A DNA stretch of 64,000 bases from Atherinomorus stipes (taxonomy: Eukaryota > Chordata > Actinopteri > Atheriniformes > Atherinidae), in contig JALJCO010003968.1 in assembly GCA_023101725.1 (NCBI GenBank), forward strand, positions 992,001 to 1,056,000, written 5' to 3'. Position numbers and translations under genes: made by a program. Below the pieces are notes generated by a model. The model ran no database searches and was not told the origin of the DNA. It saw only the letters and a program-made list of their open reading frames with translations. Positions 1 through 11,140 of the stretch are shown one piece after another (within the stretch, counting starts at the first letter, position 1; each line of letters opens with the position of its first letter).

Positions 1-2219
1 AGTGCACCTCTTTTATGGGAGAAAAAAAAAAGTTTCAAATTGACCTATATTTAAAGTTCCCAAATCAATATAATAGTAATAATAAAAATCTAATTCAGTA
101 CTTAAAGTACATCTTTCATGTTCTTTATAATGACAGAAAATCATTCTCTGAGATGAGGTAGTAACTGTTATTTCTCTTGAGTTGACATAAACCAGGAAGT
201 GTTTCTTTAAAAGGGGGGGGGGGGGGGGGGGGATAAAACTCTCCTTCAGAAACACTGTGCGGTTTTGGAATCATGTGACTTATGACATCATAATAGGTGA
301 AGCTATGTGAATTCCACAGCTGACGAATGCTAAACAATAACCGATAAACGGTGAGACAACAGCTGATTAGCAGCTAGACAACATCTTTCTTAACATCCGT
401 CTTCTTTCTTAACCTCACCTCTACAGCTGAGGCTTAACTCTCCTGAACAGCACCTTCTTGATCGCTACCAGAGACGTCCTTTCTCCTTCGACTGACTCGG
501 CCACAGCAGGATCCTGACAATGTTTGCTTAGCTTTAGCTTAGCTTAGCTTAGCTGCTGGAGTTTCTGCCAGGTTTTTGGTGTTTGTTTCTCGCTGTTCCT
601 TTCAACATCTTGAGCTCAAAGCTGGAGGCGGGACTCATAAACGCCCATACACATGATCCATGGTAAAAACGCTTTGCACTGGCCGTCCCATTGTTTTCCT
701 GGGGGGAGAGCGGTGGCGCCTGACTCATGGAGACCGGGGAGAGATGACTCACTCTGCCCGCAACCCGCAGCTCTGCTGCCGCGACAGATCTGGACACAGT
801 TTTCTCTGCTAGAAGAGGGAAGAAACTCTTGTCCCTCCAGACTGAGCTCACGTTTGGCTTCCAGGACAATTGGGTTTTTTTCGGGGTTTTTTTTGTCTTT
901 TTTTCGTTTTCCTACATGTCCTGTCCAGCATCATAGCAGCAGAATGGGGATCTGACTGCTGTGTTGTGCCAGGCAGATTTTAGTTGCCAAGAGGAGCCTT
1001 ATGGGTATAAGGCTCCTCTTGATGTACAAATATTATACTTTATTTATTTACTTATGTATTTATTTTTGTAATTATTATATTATTGAATTGACATATTATT
1101 GCTGGACCTGACAAGAGGGAAAAGAAAAGGGGACAGAGAAAGGAGAGTGAAAAAAGAGAGAGAGAATAGAGAGCTGATAGAAAAAGAAAGCTGCTGCACC
1201 TGTAAGAAAACAAAATGCCACCTGCAACATCTTCAACAGAAACAAAACTGACAGTCATTAAGACCTCTGATAGACAGACAAGCTGGAAGAGACAATAATA
1301 ATCACAAAACCAGACACTGATCGCACAGAGGAAGGAACAGCTTAGTAGTGATGTCACCACATAACATCACAGTGATATCATCATCATGCAGGTTAGTAAG
1401 TGTGGGAACAAGATGTTAGATGGAAGAATGAGGAGTGATCGGTGAATGTGACCAAGCCCCCACGGAAATCAGAGACAGGCCGGGGGGGCACCAAGACCCA
1501 GGAGACCACTAGCCACCCAGGAGCACAGACCTCAGCCAACCGCAGAGACCAGCACACATCCACCCAGATAGTGTCAAAGGGGTGGCACCCAGCCAGGTTG
1601 GCACCCAGACAGGGTGCCAAGCGGCTGTGAGGCACAGGCACCCAGGGACCAGGGACAGCAGTTCTCGCCCCCCCCCCCTAGCCCCATGCGGTCCCCAGGA
1701 ATGTGTGAGAGAGCCCCCCCTCCCCCTGGTTTTTGGTGGAAGTAAACACATAGGGACATCACTGTTCAGCGAACATTCATGTCCCAGATGATCCGGTGGA
1801 GCGGAGTCCGCCTCCTCTAAATGGAGATTTATCAGCAACTGTCGCTTAAACAAACTTAAAAACCTCAACAAATACATAATGATGGTTGCAAAAATAAAAT
1901 AAATCAGATAAACAGGAACAGATTTTTGAAGCGGTCTAAAAACCATGGACCTCTAAAAGGTCTAAATGTGTGACACCAAGCATCTTGTACACATGATCTA
2001 GAAATGAAAACTAATCGAGAGGTGACTTTCATGTCTCTACATATAGCTGTGGCCTTCAGCATTAAAGCTGTGATTAATGTCGTATTCAAAGTCTCCTCCA
2101 GCTGTGATCCCATGTTTTTTACCTGTAGAGTCGGGAGTGTTCGCCTAGCCCTACGTCACTTCCGGTCTGTTGCTGGGGGCGCTATTTTCAGACGGAGTGA
2201 CAAGAAAGCCTCGTTGTAC
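1..2219. other. sorcs3 intron, no gene recognised
   Basis: Part of the intron before the first visible sorcs3 exon. It holds a run of 20 G at 213-232, short TTAGC repeats near 528-552, a GC-richer stretch at 570-960, a perfect hairpin at 988-1021, and a C-rich block at 1440-1800 with repeated TGGCACCCAG-like phrases that look like interspersed repeat sequence I cannot name. Open frames here have no recognisable product. Confidence 0.6.
988..1021. repeat. perfect 15-bp hairpin with 4-nt loop
   Basis: Arms 988-1002 and 1007-1021 are exact reverse complements around the loop GGGT. The arm reads caagaggagccttat. Possibly the end of an old inverted-repeat element; no partner copy is seen in the window. 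Confidence 0.85.
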
Positions 2220-3783
2220 TACAGGGAGTGCAGAATTATTAGGCAAATGAGTATTTTGACCACATCATCCTCTTTATGCATGTTGTCTTACTCCAAGCTG
2301 TATAGGCCGAAAGCCTACTACCAATCAAGCAGATCAGGTGATGTGCATCTCTCTAATGAGAAGAGGTGTGGTCTAATGACATCAGTACCCTATATCAGGT
2401 GTATTAGGCAAACATATTTATTAGGCAACTTAACAAAAAACAAATATTTACCCATTTCAATTATTTATTTTCACCAGGGAAACCAATATAACAGCTCAAC
2501 ATTCACAAAACTTACATTTCTGACATTCAAAAACAAAACAAAAACAAATCAGTGACCAATATAGCCACCTTTCTTTGCAAAGACACTCAAAAGCCTGCCA
2601 TCGATGGATCTTGTCAACGTTTTGATCTGTTCAACATCAACATTGTGTGCAGCAGCAACCACAGCCTCCCAAACACTGTTCAGAGGTGGACTGTTTTCCC
2701 TCCTTGTGAATCTCACATTTGATGAGGGACCACAGGTTCTCTATGGGGTTCAGATCAGGTGAACAAGGAGGCCATGTCATTAGTTTTTCTTCTTTTAGAC
2801 CCTTTCTTGCCAGCCACGCTGTGGAGTACTTGGATGCATGAGATGGAGCATTGTCCTGCATGAAAATCATGGTTTTCTTGACTTGACTTGGACGACTTCT
2901 TGTACCACTGCTTGAAGAAGGTGTCTTCCAGAAACTGGCAGTAGGACTGGGAGTTGAGCTTGACTCCATCCTCAACCCGAAAAGGCCCCACAAGCTCATC
3001 TTTGATGATACCAGCCCAAACCAGTACCCCACCTCCACCTTGCTCGTGTCTGAGTCGGACTGGAGATCTCTGCCCTTTACCGATCCAGCCACGGGCCCAT
3101 CCATCTAGCCCATCAAGACTCATTCTCAATTCATCAGTCCATAAAACCTTAGAAAAATTATTCTTGAGATATTTCTTGGCCCAGTCTTGACGTTTCAGCT
3201 TGTGTGTCTTGTTCAGTGGTGGTGGTTTTTCAGCCTTTCTTACCTTGGCCATGTCTCTGAGTATTGTACACCTTGTGCTTTTGGGCACTCCAGTGATGTT
3301 GCAGCTCTGAAATATGGCAAAACTGCTGGTAAGTGGCATCTTGGCAACTTCACGCTTGACTTTTCTCAGCTCATGGGCAGTTATTTTGCGCCTTGGTTTT
3401 TCCACACGTTTCTTGCGACCCTGTTGACTATTTTGAATGAAATGCTTGATTGTTCAATGATCACGCTTCAGAATCTTGGCAATTTTAAGAGTGCTGCATC
3501 CCTCTGCAAGATATCTCACTATTTTTGACTTTTTGGAGCCTGTCAAGTCCCTCTTCTGAGCCATTTTGCCAAAGGAAAGGAAGTTGCCTAATAATTATGT
3601 TTGCCTAATACACCTGATATAGGGTGCTGATGTCATTTGACGACACCCCTTCCCATTAGAGAGATGCACATCACTTGATATGCTTAATTTGTAGTAGGCC
3701 TTCGGCCTATACAGCTTGGAGTAAGACAACATGCATAAAGAAGATGATGTGGTCAAAATACTTATTTGCATAATAATTCTTGT
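2220..3783 (-). mobile_element. Tc1/mariner-like DNA transposon A, nearly full length, inactive
   Basis: Long terminal inverted repeats of about 200 bp: the left one contains cagaattattaggcaa from 2231 and gtattaggcaa near 2400, and the right one (about 3578-3783) carries the same phrases in reverse complement. Between them is a broken transposase on the - strand. The repeat resembles a high-copy Tc1 family of teleosts. It lies in a sorcs3 intron. Confidence 0.85.
2637..3564 (-). pseudogene. Tc1-like transposase, broken
   Basis: Starts MAQKRDLTGSKKSKIVRY at 3564. An in-frame stop interrupts the N-terminal DNA-binding part near 3457, and a frameshift follows near 2870-2890. Recognisable are the catalytic blocks VLWTDELRM, MIFMQDNAPSHASK and PDLNPIENLWS, which would supply the DDE acidic residues. 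No functional product is expected. Confidence 0.85.
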
Positions 3784-3826
3784 AATATTTGTCCATTTTT
3801 ACATTGGCAATGTTCAGTGTGGACCT

Positions 3827-3831
<5 letters not shown>

Positions 3832-3898
<67 letters not shown>
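3832..3898. repeat. (TA)n microsatellite
   Basis: About 67 bp of uninterrupted TA repeat, just to the right of transposon A. Confidence 0.97.
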
Positions 3899-3902
<4 letters not shown>

Positions 3903-4828
3903 ACTACAAAGGTTTCTACATATATTTAAAATGAAAGTTGGCCTTTAAGTGTTTTTTTATGTGAATGGGTATGTGCACACTTCTCTGGTTCTCCTGGGGG
4001 AAAATACCATTTTTAGTGTATATGATTTTTTCACTGTGTAACATTTAGGGGAATTCTATTGTCAGAAATGGCTTTTCTTAGATAGGAAGAGTGACACAAA
4101 GGATAATCAACTGGAGGCAATCTCTATGTCCACCACTAGTTATCAATAAATTCTGTGTACTGCTTTAAATCTGAACTCAAGCAAGATGAATTTCATACCA
4201 TTTTGTGACATGAGGGATCCAACAGACAAATAGGTGATTCGGTTAACATTGAACATTTTTTAGTCCTTTTGCAAAGCTTTAAATGAGTTAGAGAAAAAGC
4301 TTTACTCCACAGCAGCTAACTAAATCCTCAAGTGTGATGACTGTGTACCAAGACTGTCCTCCCCTTTTCTGATGCAGCCCAACATATAGACTTGCATTGT
4401 ATAATATATCAGATTTATTGTTGCAATATCAACATGAAGTATTATTGTGACAAAGACATTATGACATTTAGAAAACTATTCCTTTTATGCATTCTGTACA
4501 ACCAGCTTGCACAAGTGCAGGAGTGGAATGCAGCCCTTATTTGTATAACAACTTTGTTTACCACCACAGATTATGGTATTTGCTTAAAATATTGTTTTAT
4601 TGTCATCAGAAGATTCAAATGTGATATAATTTATATATTGTATATTCATGTTTTCCTAAAATGCAGCTATTAAACAGAAAATAGAATATCTTTTACAGCT
4701 ACATAAATCCTTATTTCAGCTATTTGTTAAACACAACATAAATCTCATGATTTTTTTCTGTTTTGTTTCTCCTTTTTTGTTTATTGTTTGTTTGTTTTTT
4801 GTGTGGATGTGTTCTCTTTCTAAAACAG
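3899..4828 (+). other. sorcs3 intron sequence
   Basis: AT-rich intron ending in the T-rich tract and acceptor before 4829. I see no further exon or element. Confidence 0.6.
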
Positions 4829-4928
4829 ACATCAGATATTTTTGTCACTGCTCTGAACCAAGGCCTGATCCACTTTGAGCTGAAGCCTGATATCCGCATT
4901 ATTGTGTACATGACTCAGCAAACCTTGG
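4829..4928 (+). CDS. sorcs3: sorcs3 exon: membrane-proximal domain end
   Basis: 100 nt, phase 0 in, phase 1 out. The acceptor ctaaaacag and donor GG|gtaagt are both good. It reads TSDIFVTALNQGLIHFELKP and then DIRIIVYMTQQTL. This is the same segment, length and phase as the sorcs1 exon at 20713-20812, which supports orthologous exon boundaries. It lies outside the membrane just before the transmembrane exon. Confidence 0.9.
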
Positions 4929-7900
4929 GTAAGTTCTTCTGTAACCTTACAGCTCATTGTGCCTGCCAACCTCTGCTGTTGTAATGTTTATAACCCATTA
5001 AGTGCCCGATACAAAACAGTTAATAATAGACCGAAGATTTCATTAATCAACAGAACATCATTTCTACTTGCTAGTGTGCAAAAGATGAGTCCTTCTTGAA
5101 ACAGTTTGACACAAAGTTTTACCCAATGCAGAAAAAAAGCAAGTACAGTATGTCACAGGGTTTAAACATCCTTCATGGTGTGTCAGTTTTGTACCTGAGG
5201 CTGTGGGACAGTGGCTTCGTTGGAAATCAGCTGATCAATGAGGTGATTGACATAGAACACATTTGGTATGCAATGAAGAAATCAGCAGGGTCACCGGGTT
5301 ATTAGCATATTGCAAAAACGTGTCGATCAAGCCTGCGTGGCTTTACCCTTTTCATCCACCAATGGATCTGTCTTCATTTGTGTCTCCACACAAAGGTCTG
5401 GGTTGCCTTTAAAATGATTTAGAAAGGTCATACACTTCATAGGCTTCCCTCTGAAGGAAAGATGGGCGACCAGGGGAAATACTTTGAATATTGCATCTCA
5501 GCGTTTAAAAAGCTAGGACTATGCATAAGCTGCCACCTCATGACGGACCCCAGGGAGAATCCACGGACCTCCTAAAGGTTTCTTTTAATGTCCTGAGGGT
5601 ATAACATGCAGAGTGCTACACTCCAGCTGTTGTTGGTAGGACAGGGAGTGATGAAAGTAATCTCTTTAGAATAAGAAATAGCATATTGGGGAGAAAAAAA
5701 AAGTCTTAATGCATATGTCTTAATCAAAATATGATTGCGTTTCAGCCCCTCTGGTGGATTCAAACCCCATCCATAGTGGGTCGGCCATGCTGATGCTTCT
5801 CAGTGTGGTATTTGTTGGTTTAGCTGCATTCTTCATCTACAAGTTCAAGAGGTGTGCCCATTTATTTAGGATGATTAATTGTGTTTAATTCACTTGTTAA
5901 TCAAAAACTGATCATCTTTGTGTTGTTTTGCCGTTGCCTTTAGGAAAATTCCTTGGATCCATGTGCAGACTGAGGACAGCCACGAAAAGGAGCCAGAGGT
6001 GATAAGTACAGTGGGTCAGAACGACGCCATGTCCAAGGTCAAGCTCAGCGAGTTCCCATCTCAGAAAGAACTCATGGAAAAGGAGCTGGAGGGCAGGAGC
6101 AGAGGTGATAATTTACAAGTCACCTCCTCGTACGGCTGTTATATGTCATACTGTCTTTAAGCAATAGTGGAAGAATTATGAAGATGTATTTCCTCATGTT
6201 AAAGTAACCTTGCCACAATTTAAAAGGCATTTTGGATATGAAACTAAAAGTACTTTATATGCAAACACAATAAAATCAGTCATTGTCACATTATCATATA
6301 TTTATCATATATCTGCATTGAAACTTTTTTTTTTTTTTGCTTTGATTCCTCATCTGCAAAATAACTTTGGGTATTGAATTAAATAAAAAAGTAAATTTTA
6401 CAGCATAAAATACAAATGCTTTGATAAAGCATATGAACTCACATCTGCAGCACCACTGGTTTTATTGAATGTATTTTGGGATGTAGAGGATTTAGGCAAA
6501 AACTAGTGTGTGATCGCAGTGATTCAGTGTTTTTTGTGAAAGCAAAATTGAATCTAGACTATTAATATCTGTTAACTACTCTAATCCATTAATCCATTAA
6601 AACAGGATTTAAAGGATGACTGTCACTGTAAGAGACTGATACTGATTAACATTTCATTGCCCCAAAAATACATCATTTAGCAAATCTGAATGCATTTTAA
6701 CTGTATGTGGCGCAGACTGAAGCAGACGCATTGGTTCAGTCCTCTTTTAGTGTGGCCAATGTTCAATATGTTGACGTGCAGTGCACGTTTGGGGAGCTGG
6801 GACATCTTTATCTCTTGCTGTGAGTCATACTTTTGCAAATTGACGAGCACAGCTGCAGCATCTGCACACAACCCAGATATCACCATGACAAGTTAACTTT
6901 TTGATAGCTCTGCGTGACATCCACTGTGATGTTTATTAGATGTGAAGTGTTCAGTCCCTGCACACAGTGTGGACTGTTTGACAAAAGAAGCATTGCAGTG
7001 CTCCTGACACAGACACGTGGGCTGCAGGCCTCTTTTTCTGGTCACTCAGCACTTTGGCTGTTCTTCATTTCTCAGCTGTTTCTACCTTTCCGATTCATTG
7101 CTGATCTGAAACAAATGAACTCCTTTTTTTGTTGCTTTCGAATGGGTTTATTTTCTAGGGAGCAGAGAAGCATGAGACCCTTTAATCTTGTGCCGGTTAG
7201 ATTGAATTAATGCACAACCTGCTGGTCAAAGGTTTCATTTATACTCATCAGCTTGGTTTCAGTTTCTTGGATTCCGATGTTGGCTGAGATATAAATGTTC
7301 CCACGCAGGCCAATCTATTTGGTTCCATTTTGTCACAAGAATTATAGGAAGATCTTCATCTGGTTGTGCAGGTCACTGTCCAGGCTGCTAAACTCATCAT
7401 TAATAATCTTTTTGGGATAATACTATCCCAGAATTCACCTGTAAGCTCTGGCTTGAATAACTGAGAGAAATTCCTCGTACCAGAGGAAAATTATTAACCA
7501 GCTTCAACAGGATGATTATTCTGCTACTTGATAGTTGTCACAGTGCAGATGGAGCTATGCAGTTAAAATTCATGGAGGTTAAAGTGAAGATGTGAACATG
7601 CAAAGCCAAATTTGACAGATTACGATTAAAGTGCCAGGCAAGTTTGGTCAAGGATTTTCATTTGATTTATGTTGATCCCAAATGAGGAAAATGACAGCTC
7701 AGAAACTTAACTGTTGATATGAGGATTAATTTGGCCATGGAGGAGATTCCAGGGTTTGGTGTGATACATCAGTAAAGGGCAAAAAGTTTTCAGCACAGGT
7801 CTACCCATCAATCAAGTGTAGAAAACTCCCTGCTACATTTCTGCACTTTGTGAGGAAAAGCTAAACAAGTTTGGAAGAAGGATGGTGTGGAAAAACCAAG

Positions 7901-10900
7901 TAGGATGGGTTTACACTTGTCAGACTTCTTGAAAATTATTTTGAAATGGAAACAGCGTATGAGTGTCACATTTCTTCTCTAGCTAATAGGGATGAAGCGG
8001 TGTGTGAAGCAGAATGTGGTAATATAATGTTCAAGACCTGCTCTCATTTGATAATGTGATTTGTCACACATTTTCCTTATTGTGTGTAATGCTTTATAAA
8101 TCTTTACATTTTACATGAAAGTTACACAGCAAAAATAAATGAGTGTCAATGTATTTAAATGACTTTAATCTATATTCTCAAAAGTATTAACATTTAACCT
8201 CAGCTCATTAGCAAGCTGTCCATGTGTCACCTCACATGTTTGGCTTTATTTTCACTGAGCTTGCAGCATCGCTCCTGGCCATAGAGGATGGATATCCTCA
8301 GGAAAAAGAAAAAAAAAGGGGGGGGGGGGGGGGGGGGTGTCTGAAAATCCACTTTAACTTATCTATTCAGCACCAAACAGCAGACTGACAAAGTTAGAAG
8401 CTAGCTGGTCAATATGGCAGGAATGGTAGCAGATAAAAAGCTGAATATTCTCCAACTCAGCGTTGGTAGGGACCAAGATCAGTGCTGGAATAGGATGAAT
8501 ACTGGGCTCATAATCATCATGTGGGCAGAAACATGCTGCAACTCCAACTAGATGATTATGTTGCAAGTTCCAAAAAAAAGATGAGTTGTAGCTTTTAATC
8601 AATTAACTTGTGAAATGAACAATAATGTAGTATATTCAGAATTGCATTTATTGAGCTGAAATGATCAGAAAAGGGCTGAAATGAAACAAAATTTGAATAA
8701 GAAAAAGTTGAAACAGGAAAGAAATAGTAAGCTTACTTGTGTGTCTAATATCTACTCTGTGTTGTTGCAAAAACTGGATTCGGAGCCTTCATTCTCAAGT
8801 TTGTAAAAAGAAGTGAAGGTAGTCTCCTACCTTAGACACAGCTTTTTTAATCATACTGTACTTCGCTTTGTGTGATAATTCTGCAAAAGTTTTAGTTGAG
8901 TGTCAAGTGTAAGACTTAACCTCTCAAAATGCCATTTTCAACTCCATTTAATCATTGACATACTCTGCAAATTGCAATTGTGCTGCAGCCTACATACTTC
9001 AGTCTTAAAACACGCTGCTTGTAAAAGCAATTTAATCTCATAAATCATTATTTCACTTGCAAATCCGAACTGACAGCCACATCTCTACCTTGATGAATTT
9101 ACTCCGCTGTTATTACTCACATGGGTGAAATTTGCCTCATGCTCTCTGCACAGATGACTGAATATGAGCCACTGACACAGCTGAGACACATAAGTTCCAC
9201 CTCTGTACAACCTACAATCACGCTCTACAAAGTGATACTGTGATCTCATCTTATCAACGCTCCAACATGGGCTCAGTCATGTTCAGACAGAACATGTCCC
9301 TTTGGTGTGATGGGGAGCTTTTCAGCCAAAATGTATTGGTGGTGAATTTGTAATTATGTGTAAATACTTGTATAAACCTTTTGATCTTGAGGTAAAAAGA
9401 TTTGTGACTGCTTGTTCGGTGATGTTAAAAGCAGCCACCCCCTAATGTCATCTAAGTCTCAAGAAGATAAAATCAAAAAGTTAGACAGTAGCGGTTTAAA
9501 TGAGTGCATGTGATGTCAAAGCAGCAGACTGGCTCTGAATTTAATCTGTTTTCTCATTTGTTTGCATGTTTTCAGGAGGATTTGGAAGGAATATGGAGAG
9601 AATTGTTACACGGGAATTTCCAAACTGTACTAACGTCTAAGACGTGAGCTCTGTAACCGAGTAAGTAGAGGTTGTCGTGTTTCACTTGTGCTGATATTGT
9701 TTGCTTTGTTGGCATTTTTTATTTATTTATTTCATGCCAATAACTGCTGTCCTTGAGAGTAATTTATTCATCTCACATGTACAGAGAAAGTAGTTTACTG
9801 TTTCTGAGTAATATCAGTCCACTGAGCCAGGGCCTCCAGTTTGAGGATGGTGAACTACTGGAAGTAGCTGATAATGCCATTACTACTGCCATTGATTGAA
9901 CATGGCGAATATTTTATGAATACCTAGATTATGTGAGAATTTGAAAACTTTTTACTTGGTCTGACACATCCGTAAGGTTATTTTTTAGGCAGATATAAAG
10001 ATAGTAGGCACTTAAATTAAATAACCTATCTTTCTTCTATAGAAAATAGGTGGAGGAAAAAATGATGGAATGTACATAATCAGTAACTCCCTGGTTTAAC
10101 AAGAGAAAGAATGTATAGGTTTTATTCTATTATGTAATACAAAATTATATAAAGATTTGCAGTCCTCAAGGAATATTACAGTAATATTACATGGGATGGG
10201 GCTTGAAATAAAATATTAAATGTTTTTTTTTTTTTTTTTTTTTTCCTATTTTACAGGACTTGTTGACAGTGTTTTCTTTCTGTTTCAGTGTTACTTTATC
10301 ACACAACTTGGCTCAAACTGTAAAATCTGACGTGGGTAGCCTTTTTTTCAGTTTTTTAACAAGTGTGTGTATTATTTCCATCCTAAGTAGATATTATGAC
10401 TAAAACAATTGCAGAACACATCCAACTCTGCCCCCATGTCACTGAGATAGAATTCATTTTGAAGTTCTACAATCACAGGTTTTAAAAAGGCTTTTAAAGC
10501 TCCAACGCTAGAGTCTTTGTGTTGTTCCTTTCACACACATGTAAGAATGTCAAAATCTGACTATTGTAAATGTTTAAAGAACAGAAGATTTTTGTGGTTT
10601 TTGCTCTGTAAGACAACACGGTGCTTTTTATTACTGTTTCTCAACTGAAGAAAGTCTGGCCTTAAAGGTAGGAATGTCGATAACTTGTAAATAGAAAAAG
10701 ATGGAATTCGGTATATTCATCCTACTTTGTTGTAAAGTCAGCACACAAAACATTCAGTCGTGTGTTTCCATAACTTTCAGCCCTACAACAAACTGTACTA
10801 TATGTCATCTTTGTTTGCTTTACTTTTTTTTTAGTTTTTTTTTTTTTTTTTTTTACAAAAGCATGCCCTAATTATCTGTGATCAAAGACTATATGGGGGT

Positions 10901-11140
10901 GAGTGAGTACTGTAAATACATTATGGTGATTTTAAAGTTTACTCGACACATTAAACAAATGATTAAAACCTTGTCTAATGGTCTAGTTGTGCAGTTGCTC
11001 AAAAGATGTGCATGATATGATCTATGATGTTGTTCCTTTTGTCAACTATATAAGAGTCGTCTTGTTTTAAACCACATTTCTTACTGTGAACAAATAACCA
11101 TTTTGAAATTGTTCAAAATAAATGTATTTTTGTATGGAAT
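4829..11140 (+). CDS. sorcs3: sorcs3, 3' part of gene (last four coding exons plus 3' UTR)
   Basis: Gene-level entry. SorCS3 is a type I membrane sorting receptor of the VPS10 family, mainly neuronal. Four exons join in frame (4829-4928, 5746-5851, 5944-6104, 9576-9640; 432 nt, 143 residues plus stop) and give the membrane-proximal domain end, the transmembrane helix and the whole cytoplasmic tail. SorCS membership is shown by ALNQGLIHFELKP, APLVDSNPIHSGSAMLMLLS and IYKFKRKIPW. The ending REFPNCTNV is close to the recalled SORCS3 ending (NCTSV), which separates it from SORCS1. No earlier exon is visible between 1 and 4828, so the preceding intron is longer than 4.8 kb and the rest of the gene lies to the left. 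It faces sorcs1 tail to tail. The SorCS call is very sure; the paralogue name is about 80% sure. Confidence 0.88.
4929..5745 (+). other. sorcs3 intron
   Basis: 817-nt GT-AG intron between the membrane-proximal and transmembrane exons. Nothing recognised inside. Confidence 0.8.
5746..5851 (+). CDS. sorcs3: sorcs3 exon: transmembrane segment
   Basis: 106 nt after acceptor gcgtttcag, ending before donor AG|gtgtgc. It reads APLVDSNPIHSGSAMLMLLS and then VVFVGLAAFFIYKFKR. The hydrophobic run from AMLMLLS through AFFIY is the single transmembrane helix, followed by the basic stop-transfer stretch KFKR. The phases (1 in, 2 out) match the sorcs1 exon 19372-19480. Confidence 0.92.
5944..6104 (+). CDS. 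sorcs3: sorcs3 exon: cytoplasmic tail, main part
   Basis: 161 nt after acceptor ttgcctttag, ending before donor AGAG|gtgata. It encodes a charged tail starting KIPWIHVQTEDSHEKEPEV and ending KELMEKELEGRSRG. The mammalian SORCS3 tail as I recall it has a YAQV-type tyrosine motif at this place; here that tyrosine is replaced (HVQTED). Acidic and lysine-rich stretches remain. Without splicing at 6104 the frame runs on for 18 more residues to a stop at 6158-6160. Confidence 0.9.
6105..9575 (+). other. sorcs3 last intron
   Basis: 3.5-kb GT-AG intron. It contains poly(A)-type signals at 6269-6274 soon after an in-frame stop, an A-run joined to 20 G at 8318-8337, and otherwise unremarkable sequence. 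No exon or named transposon seen. Confidence 0.7.
9576..9640 (+). CDS. sorcs3: sorcs3 terminal coding exon with PDZ-ligand C-terminus
   Basis: 65 nt of coding sequence after acceptor gcatgttttcag, ending in TAA at 9638-9640. It completes the split glycine codon and reads GGFGRNMERIVTREFPNCTN and a final V. The last residues TNV fit a class I PDZ ligand (S/T-x-hydrophobic), as the SORCS3 ending NCTSV does. Mammalian SorCS3 is reported to bind the PDZ protein PICK1 through its tail. The 3.5-kb intron before it is the largest of the visible sorcs3 introns that have both ends in the window. Confidence 0.88.
10207..10212 (+). promoter_or_regulatory. candidate proximal poly(A) signal of sorcs3
   Basis: AATAAA about 0.57 kb after the sorcs3 stop, followed by a 23-nt T-run at 10222-10244 that could serve as the downstream U-rich element. 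It would give a short 3' UTR form. Confidence 0.35.
11117..11122 (+). promoter_or_regulatory. candidate distal poly(A) signal of sorcs3
   Basis: AATAAA about 1.48 kb after the sorcs3 stop, followed within 30 nt by T- and GT-rich sequence (gtatttttgtatgg), as expected for cleavage. Position and motif only; no transcript evidence. Confidence 0.5.

Larger units (their letters stand above)
9641..11140 (+). other. sorcs3: sorcs3 3' UTR (inferred)
   Basis: AT-rich sequence after the stop with no further credible reading frame. Poly(A) signals AATAAA lie at 10207-10212 and 11117-11122, giving 3' UTRs of about 0.6 or 1.5 kb. T-runs occur at 10222-10244 and 10837-10853. The end point is an estimate from the second signal. 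Confidence 0.55.

Noticed and set aside
549..955. Overlapping open frames of about 100 codons on both strands
   Set aside because: No recognisable product, no supporting splice sites, and the GC-rich composition alone makes stop codons rare here.
1509..1946. 145-codon - strand frame in the C-rich block
   Set aside because: Low-complexity translation (Pro, Gly, Trp rich) from repeat-like DNA; the shadow of a GC-biased stretch rather than a gene.
2004..2555. 183-codon + strand frame
   Set aside because: It runs across the left inverted repeat of a Tc1-like element and the antisense of its transposase; no protein similarity of its own.
3731..3948. Frames rich in Ile-Tyr repeats
   Set aside because: Translation of the (TA)n microsatellite.
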